Position numbers and translations under genes: made by a program. A stretch of DNA of 5,406 bases from Actinomycetes bacterium (lineage in GTDB: Bacteria; Actinomycetota; Acidimicrobiia; Spongiisociales; UBA5794). Location of the stretch: contig JAJRYI010000412.1 in the NCBI GenBank assembly GCA_024275815.1, positions 1 to 5,406 of the forward strand, written 5' to 3'. Below the pieces are notes generated by a model. That model saw only the letters and a program-made list of their open reading frames with translations. It was not told the origin of the DNA and did not search any database. This document shows, in pieces, positions 1-5,176 of the stretch (position 1 is its first letter; the number at the start of each line of letters is the position of its first letter).

Positions 1-1
1 C

Positions 2-490
2 GCAGGCAGCCGACCCGGTGGGCTCCTCGCAGCCGCGTGGGCCGCGCTCGTATCGATGGGCGAGGACGGCTACCTGGCAGCGACCGAAGCGATCCTTGCA
101 ACCGGTGCACGGATCAAGGACGGGATCGGCCAGATCGATGGCCTCCGTGTTCTCGGTGACCCGCTGTGGGTCATCGCCTTTGCCTCGGACGAGATCAACA
201 TCTACGAGGTGATGGCACAGATGGCAGAGCGTGGCTGGAGCCTCAACGGCCTACACCATCCGCCGGCGGTCCACATCGCCGTCACCCTGCGCCACACGAG
301 ACCGGGCGTCGTTGAACGGTTCCTCGCCGACCTCACGGACTCCGTCGAGGAGGCGAGATCTACCGGGGGTGAGGCGACGACCGGGGCAGCGCCCATGTAC
401 GGCATGGCGGCAACCTTCCCTTCACGCTCCGCGGTCAAAGAGCTCATCACCCGCTACATCGACAAGATCTACGAGATCGATACGAAGTAG
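2..490 (+). CDS. Sphingosine-1-phosphate lyase-family PLP-dependent protein, C-terminal part (5' end outside window)
   Basis: The frame is open from base 2 to the TAG at 488-490, giving 162 residues; the ATG at 56 is internal, not the start. The translation begins AGSRPGG, followed by WAALVSMGEDGY, IDGLRVLGDP, NIYEVMAQMAERGW, then LNGLHHPPAVHIAVTLRH and APMYGMA. In this order these match the C-terminal domain of sphingosine-1-phosphate lyases (fold-type I PLP enzymes, group II decarboxylase superfamily), including the GSRPG segment and the YGMA segment near the end. Members cleave sphingoid-base phosphates to a fatty aldehyde and phosphoethanolamine; bacterial members may act on other substrates. 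The PLP-binding lysine lies upstream of the window, so catalytic competence cannot be checked. The protein ends without an extra domain. It converges on the minus-strand membrane-protein gene 17 bp away. Family assignment is firm; the substrate is inferred. Confidence 0.88.
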   Translation, partial: AGSRPGGLLAAAWAALVSMGEDGYLAATEAILATGARIKDGIGQIDGLRVLGDPLWVIAFASDEINIYEVMAQMAERGWSLNGLHHPPAVHIAVTLRHTRPGVVERFLADLTDSVEEARSTGGEATTGAAPMYGMAATFPSRSAVKELITRYIDKIYEIDTK

Positions 491-498
491 ACGACTTC
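484..498. terminator. Small inverted repeat at convergent gene ends
   Basis: GAAGT, a 5-base loop, then ACTTC form a short perfect hairpin overlapping the stop codon of the lyase-family gene, in the 17-bp gap before the end of the convergent membrane-protein gene. A bidirectional terminator is possible from position, but a 5-bp stem without a T-run is weak. Confidence 0.2.
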
Positions 499-507
499 CA
501 CCATCTA

Positions 508-702
508 TCAGCGGCGGTTCACAGCAGAGATCACGACCGACACGATGATGGTGAGCACGATGCTCCCGATGATCGAGATGTTCCATCCGAAGAGAACCTT
601 CAACCCGACGAGCACGAGCACGAACATGCCGAAGTTCCTCAGCGCGCGATCTTGCACCGATACCTCACGGTTGCGAGAGCCGATCCTAACGACGTATCTC
701 AA
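508..702 (-). CDS. Small two-helix membrane protein of unknown function
   Basis: The frame encodes 64 residues: a basic N-terminal stretch (about 1-23), a first hydrophobic segment (about 24-41, MFVLVLVGLKVLF), a short GWN turn, a second segment (about 43-61, ISIIGSIVLTIIVSVVISAV) and a terminal NRR. This is a membrane hairpin, probably with both ends on the cytoplasmic side by the positive-inside rule. The TTG start at 702-700 shares TTGA with the TGA stop of the acyl-CoA ligase, so the two genes are probably co-transcribed and translationally coupled; no Shine-Dalgarno site precedes the TTG. Two internal starts have better ribosome sites: GTG at 657-655 (GAGG, 5-nt spacer) and ATG at 627-625 (GAGGA at 640-636, 8-nt spacer). 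The ATG would give 39 residues that still hold both hydrophobic segments. I do not recognise the family. Confidence 0.6.
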   Translation of the reverse strand: MRYVVRIGSRNREVSVQDRALRNFGMFVLVLVGLKVLFGWNISIIGSIVLTIIVSVVISAVNRR

Positions 703-2528
703 ACGACAACGATGTCTGGGCCGTCATCTCCATATAGCCTCTCCACCTGATCGGCCCGGTGATCGAGCACGCCACGCTGGTTCAGATACCCCTTGTCCGT
801 GATCTCGTTGGCGTCGATGCTCGGGGGATCTACCAGCACCAACGCCCGTGCGACACGTCTGCTCCCCGATGCATTCTGTTCGTTGTGGCCTCTCAACCCG
901 GCCTCGATCCTCTCGAGGACCACCGGGTGCGTGATGATCTCGTCGACGTCCATCGTATCGGTCGACCCCGCAATGAGGTTCTTGCATGCGGCAATGTTCG
1001 GGAAGATCAACAGGCCGATCTCGTCCCGGTCGTGTCCCGTGACGACGGCGTCCTGGATTACCGGAGTGCACGCGACGATCGCAGCGACTCGAAGGTCACC
1101 GGCATGCACCCACGTGCCAGATGACAGCTTGAAGTTCTCGGCGATTCGACCGTCAAAGACCAGGCCCTTTGCCGGATCATCGGCATCGACGAGCTTGCCT
1201 GCGTCTCCCATCTTGAAGAACCCGTCCTCGTCGAAGGCTGCCTCGGTGAGCTCGGGTTGACGCCAGTAGCCGGGAGTCACGTTCGGGCCTTTCACCCGCA
1301 GTTCCATCTTCGCCCCCACCGGAGCGAGCTTGATCTCGGTCCCGGGCGCAGGCAGTCCAATGACACCCGCCCGCTCGATCGTGAAGTGCACCGTTGTCGC
1401 CATCGGCGCCGTCTCTGTCGATCCCCACGCTGAAAGCATCCGCACCCGCTCACCGCGTGCTGCGATCGACAGGTCTTCGAGTGCTTCCCAGAGGGTCTGT
1501 GGCAGAGCGGCAGCAGCGTAGAACAGCACGTCGAGATCCCTGAAGAACCGATCACGGAGTTCGGGATCGGCCTGGAGGTACGGGATCAGCAGCGCGTAAC
1601 CGGCGGGAACGTTGAAGTACATCGTGGCTGCAACATCACGCAGGTTCTCGATCGAGGTCTCGAACAGCCCCGGGGCGGGCTTGCCACCGTCGATGTACAA
1701 CGTCCCACCGTTGAACAGGATCATGTTGAAGTTGTGGTTGGCACCGAACGTGTGGCTCCACGGGAGCCAGTCGACGATGACCGGCGGCCGATCTTCGAGG
1801 AACGGCCACGCCTGTCTGATCGCTTGCTGGTTCGAGCACAGCATGCGTTGGGTGTTCTCGACACCCTTGGGCATTCCGGTCGACCCCGAGGTGAAGAGCA
1901 CTTTGGCGACCGTGTCGGGACCGACGGCCAAGGCTGCTTCCTCCAACGCGCTGCCTGGAGATGTGGGGAGGAGTTCACTCAACACCTCGTCACCGTCTCG
2001 TGGATTGGATCCGACCACGACCCGATCGGGGTCGAGGACGGTGAGCGCCCTATCGAAGACGGCGCCATCTGAGGCGTAGACGAGGCCTGGTGTGAGCAGA
2101 TCGTGGATGTAGCGGACCTTCTCAAGATCCTGTGAGATCAGCGAGTACGCCGTCGATATCGGCGATGCCGGTACACCCACCGCCATGGCCGCGAGTTGGA
2201 GGAGAGCGTTGTCGATCGAGTTGCCCGACAGCAACATGACCGGATGCTCGGCGTCGAGGCCCCTCTCGAGCAGTGCCTGTCCGAGGGATCGAACAGCTCG
2301 AAGGGCCTCAGCGTAGGTCAGCTCCCGCCAGGACCCGTCGGGGGCCCGCTCGGCGAGGAAGGTCCGCTCGGGAGTCATCGAGGCCCACTGCTCGAGCATC
2401 GCCCCGACGCTCTCGGGTGGTGGGTCGAGTGGTATGGGTGACGACAGGATGACCCCGCCATCCCCCGACGGTCTCATGTCGACCCTCGCTGGTGCGAATG
2501 AAAGATCGATGAACGACTGCTTCTCCAT
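699..2528 (-). CDS. Feruloyl-CoA synthase-type acyl-CoA synthetase (AMP-binding, ANL superfamily)
   Basis: A 609-residue ligase that should activate an aromatic or other carboxylic acid with ATP and then CoA, via an acyl-adenylate, in the cytoplasm. Visible motifs: P-loop TSGSTGMPKG at 213-222; VDWLPWSHTFGANHNFN at about 252-268; GSTETAP at 369-375; GD at 441-442; hinge DGRIAENFKLSSGTWV at 459-474; and DANEITDKGYLNQR at 572-585, where K579 is the likely adenylation-step lysine. The opening (SGNSIDNALL, SPISTAYSLISQD, LLTPGLV) and the ITDKGYLNQR ending are typical of feruloyl-CoA synthases rather than generic fatty-acid ligases, and about 600 residues is usual for that group. The ATG at 2528-2526 is preceded by AGAGG with a 7-nt spacer; the open frame extends to 2702, but those 58 residues do not look like the family N-terminus. 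No hydratase/aldolase gene is adjacent, so ferulate is a guess at substrate. Confidence 0.9.
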   Translation of the reverse strand: MEKQSFIDLSFAPARVDMRPSGDGGVILSSPIPLDPPPESVGAMLEQWASMTPERTFLAERAPDGSWRELTYAEALRAVRSLGQALLERGLDAEHPVMLLSGNSIDNALLQLAAMAVGVPASPISTAYSLISQDLEKVRYIHDLLTPGLVYASDGAVFDRALTVLDPDRVVVGSNPRDGDEVLSELLPTSPGSALEEAALAVGPDTVAKVLFTSGSTGMPKGVENTQRMLCSNQQAIRQAWPFLEDRPPVIVDWLPWSHTFGANHNFNMILFNGGTLYIDGGKPAPGLFETSIENLRDVAATMYFNVPAGYALLIPYLQADPELRDRFFRDLDVLFYAAAALPQTLWEALEDLSIAARGERVRMLSAWGSTETAPMATTVHFTIERAGVIGLPAPGTEIKLAPVGAKMELRVKGPNVTPGYWRQPELTEAAFDEDGFFKMGDAGKLVDADDPAKGLVFDGRIAENFKLSSGTWVHAGDLRVAAIVACTPVIQDAVVTGHDRDEIGLLIFPNIAACKNLIAGSTDTMDVDEIITHPVVLERIEAGLRGHNEQNASGSRRVARALVLVDPPSIDANEITDKGYLNQRGVLDHRADQVERLYGDDGPDIVVV

Positions 2529-2731
2529 CACATACCCTCTCTGTTCATCATCGGGATCTAGAACTCGGCACCGCTGGATCCCGACAGATGTCTTCTGCCG
2601 GCACTCTACCGACGCGGCGTCAACGCGTACATCGCGCAGACATCGGGGTCTCGCATCGAGGATCGAACGTCGATGAGCGGGGTGCCATCTAGCCCCATCC
2701 AAATGGGCGACCCCCCATATCGGATAGGCGA
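2529..2731. promoter_or_regulatory. Divergent intergenic region with several inverted repeats
   Basis: These 203 bp separate the minus-strand ligase from the plus-strand small ORF and probably hold the ligase promoter. I see no clean -35/-10 pair. Operator-like repeats are present: GACGC-G-GCGTC at 2611-2621; CATCGA at 2654-2659 matched by TCGATG at 2670-2675, with a nested ATCGA-ACG-TCGAT at 2662-2674; and ATGGG at 2703-2707 with CCCAT at 2714-2718. Any could bind a regulator of the ligase; none matches an operator I can name. Confidence 0.35.
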
Positions 2732-3088
2732 GTGTGCACTAGAGAGGATCTGAGCGATGATTCCTCCATGGCCCACGTACTGCTCGACGACGTGATCGAA
2801 GCCTCCTTCGCTCTGCGAAGTGCCTCGACACGGACCCCAACCGTCGAGCGGCGTGGAGAGCTACCGCCGATCCTCGTATGCCGTGGGCCGCATGCTGGTA
2901 GATGTACCCTCCTCGAACGGAACGGCATCGGCGGCTTCGTCGGAGGAGATCACGGCCTCATCGTCGAAATCGACCTTCACATCCCCGAACATCGGACAGC
3001 CTTGCGATCCCTTCACGCTTCCCTCCCCGTTGGGGCCGCACTCGTCGTCCTCCCCAGGGTCACCCCTTCCCGCATCACCGCGTGCTAG
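2732..3088 (+). CDS. Hypothetical protein, uncertain start
   Basis: An open frame of 118 codons from GTG 2732, or 106 residues from the ATG at 2768, ending at TAG 3086-3088. From 2768 about 70% of codons end in G or C by hand count, which supports coding in this genome though less strongly than a typical gene. The protein starts MAHVLLDDVIEASFALRSA and ends in an alternating hydrophobic stretch (HGLIVEIDLHIPEH, LPVGAALVVLP). No signal peptide, membrane helix or known motif is visible and I do not recognise the family. Start choice is awkward: the only good ribosome site, GAGGA at 2744-2748, serves an ATG at 2757 in another frame. It is divergent from the acyl-CoA ligase and converges on the peroxidase gene with a 43-bp gap. 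It could be a real small gene or a chance open frame. Confidence 0.45.
   Translation: MCTREDLSDDSSMAHVLLDDVIEASFALRSASTRTPTVERRGELPPILVCRGPHAGRCTLLERNGIGGFVGGDHGLIVEIDLHIPEHRTALRSLHASLPVGAALVVLPRVTPSRITAC
2757..2795 (+). other. Possible 12-codon upstream ORF overlapping the start of the hypothetical gene
   Basis: ATG at 2757 lies 8 nt after AGAGAGGA (2741-2748), the best plus-strand ribosome site here, and reads MIPPWPTYCSTT before TGA. The 2768 ATG of the longer ORF lies inside it in another frame. GAGGA at 2744-2748 can also pair with TCCTC at 2762-2766, placing the 2757 ATG in the loop. It may be a leader peptide, a coupling ORF or chance. Confidence 0.2.
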
Positions 3089-3092
3089 GAAC

Positions 3093-3104
3093 CTGTGGGC
3101 ACAG
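3093..3104. terminator. Short hairpin between convergent genes
   Basis: CTGTGGGCACAG is a perfect inverted repeat (CTGT/ACAG stem with a 4-base loop) inside the 43-bp gap between the stops of the hypothetical gene and the peroxidase gene. Position suits a bidirectional terminator, but the stem is short and there is no T-run. Confidence 0.2.
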
Positions 3105-3131
3105 CCGACAGGAGCACCTCCGTCGTTGCGG

Positions 3132-4067
3132 CTAGCCGACGAACTGGTCGAGAAACGTCCGCGATGGAATGAAGTAGTTTGTGCCCGTCACAGCCTCGAC
3201 GAAGTCGAGCAGCCGGTCGTAGTCACCGTTGTCGTCGGCGATGATCATTTGACGCAACGCCGTAGTCAGCACCTCGGGCGAGCGGGCGAAGCCGACGAAC
3301 ATGGTTCCATGTTCCATGGCGTTTCCGAACGGACGGTTCTGACGGAACATCATGACCTCTTCCCCGTTCTCCTCCACCTTGCTCTTGGCGTTGTGTGCCC
3401 AGGCAGGCTTGACATCGTCATCGAGCTCGACGTTGTCCATCTTCGTTCGACCGACGGTCTTCTCCTGGTCCTCCGTCGTCTGGGCATCCCACAGCTCTTC
3501 ACGGTCCACGTAGCGTTGAACGGTGAGATAGCTTCCCCCCGAGACCAGGGGTTGCTCGTGTCCGACCAGCACCGCTGCGGCCCGCTCATCGTCGATGGGG
3601 TTCTCGGTACCGTCGACGAAGTCGATCATGTCACGGTTGTCGAGGTACTTGAAACCCTGGATGTCCTCGATGAGCTCTGCAACCCCTGACAACGCCTGCT
3701 TGAGGTACTTGGCGGCTTGATAGTTGAGATCCATGCGCTCCGATTTGATCATGCAGAACAGGTCGCCTGCTGTGCTGGGGAACGTCCTGTCCCCGTCGCT
3801 CATAGCCTGAAACGGTGCCAGCTCGCCCGGCATCTCGTGGTCGGTGAGGAGGCGGCTCCATCCGTTGTGCGAAACACCCAGGGTCATGGTGAGGTTCGAC
3901 GTGGGATCCTTCTGGCGGATCGACTTCTCGATGCCCACGATGCTCCCGGCAACATCGGCGAAAGCGTTCGCCGGTGGTGTGTCGACGAGGGTGAAGGTCA
4001 GGTACTCGGCAAAGGTGGTCGGATCCGATAGAACGCCGGGCTGGGCGTGTGCGGCGTGGTGGGTCAC
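3132..4067 (-). CDS. Dye-decolorizing peroxidase, B-type (DypB-like), heme-dependent
   Basis: A heme peroxidase using hydrogen peroxide to oxidise dyes, phenolics or Mn(II). Numbered from the ATG at 4073, the key residues are D154 in FVDGTENP (152-159, the GxxDG-type motif), proximal heme ligand H227 in AWAHNAK, and R244 plus N246 in FRQNRPFG (243-250). These correspond closely to D153, H226, R244 and N246 of Rhodococcus jostii DypB, and N246 separates it from the YfeX-type RQSLPYG version. FPSTAGDL at 98-105 is also typical. At 311-313 residues it is a usual B-type length, with no Tat signal, hence cytoplasmic. It ends at LDQFVG, without the C-terminal extension that targets some DypB proteins into encapsulin, and no encapsulin gene is in the window. 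AGGAG (4078-4074) abuts the ATG at 4073 but is 6 nt from the GTG at 4067-4065, so I prefer the GTG start. Confidence 0.92.
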   Translation of the reverse strand: MTHHAAHAQPGVLSDPTTFAEYLTFTLVDTPPANAFADVAGSIVGIEKSIRQKDPTSNLTMTLGVSHNGWSRLLTDHEMPGELAPFQAMSDGDRTFPSTAGDLFCMIKSERMDLNYQAAKYLKQALSGVAELIEDIQGFKYLDNRDMIDFVDGTENPIDDERAAAVLVGHEQPLVSGGSYLTVQRYVDREELWDAQTTEDQEKTVGRTKMDNVELDDDVKPAWAHNAKSKVEENGEEVMMFRQNRPFGNAMEHGTMFVGFARSPEVLTTALRQMIIADDNGDYDRLLDFVEAVTGTNYFIPSRTFLDQFVG

Positions 4068-4102
4068 GGACATCTCCTGTCTGGCTGCATCTCGATGCTC
4101 TC

Positions 4103-4123
4103 AGCCTACCGACGCTGTGCGTC
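4103..4123 (-). promoter_or_regulatory. Candidate promoter and operator of the peroxidase gene
   Basis: On the minus strand a -10-like TAGGCT (4108-4103) lies about 36 nt before the preferred GTG start. Just upstream is the perfect inverted repeat GACGC-ACA-GCGTC (4123-4111), which would sit between -35 and -10. No convincing -35 hexamer is found at 17-nt spacing (ATCGGG). A repressor or redox regulator site is plausible from position only. Confidence 0.3.
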
Positions 4124-4142
4124 ACCCCGATGATGGAGCCAA

Positions 4143-4181
4143 GGGTGGTTCGTCGGGTCGAGACCACCCGACGAACGACCC
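4143..4181. repeat. Long inverted repeat upstream of the peroxidase gene (terminator or operator)
   Basis: GTTCGTCGGGT (4148-4158) and ACCCGACGAAC (4166-4176) are perfect 11-bp arms around a 7-base loop. Beyond one G/G mismatch, GGGT (4143-4146) pairs with ACCC (4178-4181), giving 15 pairs in all. It is the strongest inverted repeat I found. It lies between the tRNA-Ala fragment and the peroxidase promoter, so it may insulate the gene from minus-strand readthrough as a hairpin without a T-run, or serve as an operator. Its outer arm coincides with the edge of the 99-bp direct repeat. Confidence 0.6.
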
Positions 4182-4194
4182 CCGGACGCGCCGA

Positions 4195-4216
4195 AACCCC
4201 AGCGATAGCTACGGTT
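4195..4216 (-). terminator. Terminator-like hairpin after the tRNA-Ala fragment
   Basis: This is the copy of the hairpin that follows the intact tRNA-Ala. Against the intact copy, two substitutions fall in the loop (UAUC instead of UACG), one turns a G-U pair into A-U, and one (4212) breaks a C-G pair. Eight pairs of the nine-pair stem remain. No T-run follows. Confidence 0.4.
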
Positions 4217-4235
4217 CCAGCGTTTCTCTCTCCCG

Positions 4236-4277
4236 TGGAGCTGAGGGGATTCGAACCCCTGACCCCTTGATCGCCAG
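4236..4277 (-). pseudogene. tRNA-Ala(GGC) 3' fragment
   Basis: On the minus strand this holds the anticodon-loop remainder (CTGGC then GA instead of AG), the 3' anticodon strand TCAAG, variable GGGTC, an intact T arm (AGGGG-TTCGAAT-CCCCT), acceptor strand CAGCTCC and discriminator A. The 5' half (acceptor strand, D arm, 5' anticodon strand) is absent: the upstream sequence has no GCTC/GAGC D stem and cannot pair with TCAAG. It is therefore not a functional tRNA. It repeats the 3' half of the intact gene at 5234-5307. Confidence 0.85.
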
Positions 4278-4772
4278 ACCTGCCCCATCGTTGGATAGCC
4301 GTTGCGGTGCAAGCGTTTCAGAAACCAATCTTCCAAGGCCCTTGGGAGAACACGCGCTCACAAGAGTTGAGGCGCATAGACACTTCTAAGGCACAGAATC
4401 AGACCCCGATCAAGAACGTATGGGCTGCCAGCAGGCGATTTCGATCGTCGGAGTTGCCAGCTCGGATAGTGGAACATGGCACGCCGCATGACACTGTGAG
4501 CCAAGCATATTGCTGAATATGGGCGGTCCGAGGATGCACAGACTGACCCAGTGATGACAGCGGCACACAGCGGGGATGGCGAAACAACCCACGAAATGGA
4601 TCCACTTGCCCTGCAATGCAGATAGTGTCCTCGACATAGCGCAGATGACACACCGCGAACTGCTGCGCTCGCCTCGGTTCAACACCGCCACTTCCGTCGT
4701 AGTGCCCAACCGCGTCTCGCCTTGCTGCTAGGTCGTCCAACAGAGACACCTGCATCGCAGTCTGTACCGCAC

Positions 4773-4800
4773 CACCGTCAGAAACTGAACGGTGTTCACC
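4773..4800. repeat. Overlapping inverted repeats in the gene-poor interval
   Basis: CACCGTCAG (4773-4781) pairs with CTG-A-ACGGTG (4785-4794) around an AAA loop, nine pairs with one bulged A. The 3' side overlaps two further palindromes, GAAC-GGT-GTTC (4787-4797) and GGTG-TT-CACC (4791-4800). The nesting resembles an operator or recombinase site more than a terminator; there is no T-run. Confidence 0.35.
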
Positions 4801-5006
4801 AAGAAAGCCACGGTCCTATGACCCGAACTCCCATTTCCCAAGCCCTCGTCATCATCACGCAGGGCGTTTTCGCTCCCCCCGGAGGCGATTCACTCACCAA
4901 GCCTCCAGTGCAGCGTTCCGATCTGAACCGACTCGCTGAAGATAGACCAAGGAATCACCCAGGATTCTCGGTCTGACCAACCAACGGTTGCACGTCTCAA
5001 CGAGCG

Positions 5007-5029
5007 AAGTCCTTGCGCTGCAAGGGCTT
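5007..5029 (-). terminator. Hairpin following the tRNA-Arg-like fragment
   Basis: AAGTCCTTGC, loop GCT and GCAAGGGCTT form a 10-pair stem with one G-U wobble. On the minus strand it begins about 7 nt after the end of the tRNA-Arg-like fragment, where a tRNA terminator would sit. No T-run follows, so it is either a hairpin-only terminator or a carried-over remnant. Confidence 0.45.
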
Positions 5030-5035
5030 CCGTAG

Positions 5036-5076
5036 CCCGCCCGGAGGGACGCGAACCCGCAACATTCTGATCCGTC
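5036..5076 (-). pseudogene. Degenerate 3' half of a tRNA-Arg(ACG)-like gene
   Basis: Read on the minus strand: anticodon-loop remainder ACGGA (loop TGACGGA, with G where the invariant T33 should be), 3' anticodon strand TCAGA, variable ATGTT, T arm GCGGG-TTCGCGT-CCCTC, acceptor strand CGGGCGG and G at the discriminator position. Bacterial tRNA-Arg(ACG) genes typically have CTACGGA-TCAGA-AGGTT, a T arm ending CCCTC, and CGGGCGC, so the match runs from the anticodon to the 3' end. Signs of decay are C in place of A58 in the T loop, one mismatch in the T stem and an altered acceptor end. No 5' half precedes it. The assignment is by memory of the consensus. Confidence 0.6.
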
Positions 5077-5176
5077 ATCATGCGCCCCATCAGCGCTGTC
5101 GGCGCGCATGTGGCGCAATCTCGGGTCCCGACCAAGAACGCCACCGGAAACGGCGCACAAGAGGGCCTTGCGACCC

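Larger units (their letters stand above)
4179..4277 (-). repeat. Direct repeat copy B: tRNA-Ala 3' half plus downstream hairpin (att-like)
   Basis: This segment matches 5177-5275 at a constant offset of 998 bp, in the same orientation. Differences are only at 4204, 4205, 4210, 4212, 4271 and 4272; the run 4213-4270 is identical over 58 bp. An extra three C's sit at the far edge of copy A. Similarity ends in the tRNA anticodon loop. The pattern fits a recombination scar at a tRNA attachment site. Confidence 0.85.
4278..5030. other. Gene-poor interval between the tRNA-Ala repeats
   Basis: About 750 bp in which no open frame combines a ribosome site with protein-like sequence; the frames present overlap on both strands and look random. 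G+C by hand count over 4321-5040 is about 57%, and 50-53% near 4321-4440. Short palindromes occur at 4333-4345 (CCAAGG-C-CCTTGG), 4506-4521 (CATATT-GCTG-AATATG), 4611-4621 (CTGCA-A-TGCAG) and 4773-4800. I see no integrase, transposase, terminal inverted repeats or intact RNA gene. Its flanks mark it as probable acquired DNA, now degenerate. Confidence 0.5.

Noticed and set aside
2529..2702. 58-residue N-terminal extension of the acyl-CoA ligase
   Set aside because: The ATG at 2528 has a good ribosome site and begins family-like sequence, whereas the extension is Arg-rich and unlike ligase N-termini.
2820..3689. 289-codon plus-strand frame
   Set aside because: Most of it is antisense to the well-supported peroxidase gene; the rest is serine/proline-rich shadow sequence of the 2732 frame.
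4106..4336. 76-codon minus-strand frame across the tRNA-Ala fragment
   Set aside because: It translates the tRNA fragment and its hairpin (RSRGQGFESPQLHGREK), again a tRNA-derived artefact.
4399..4755. 118-codon minus-strand frame in the gene-poor interval
   Set aside because: No ribosome site precedes its ATG, two other minus-strand frames overlap it, its sequence matches nothing I recognise, and its second half looks random. It could be a gene remnant, but the sequence does not support calling it.
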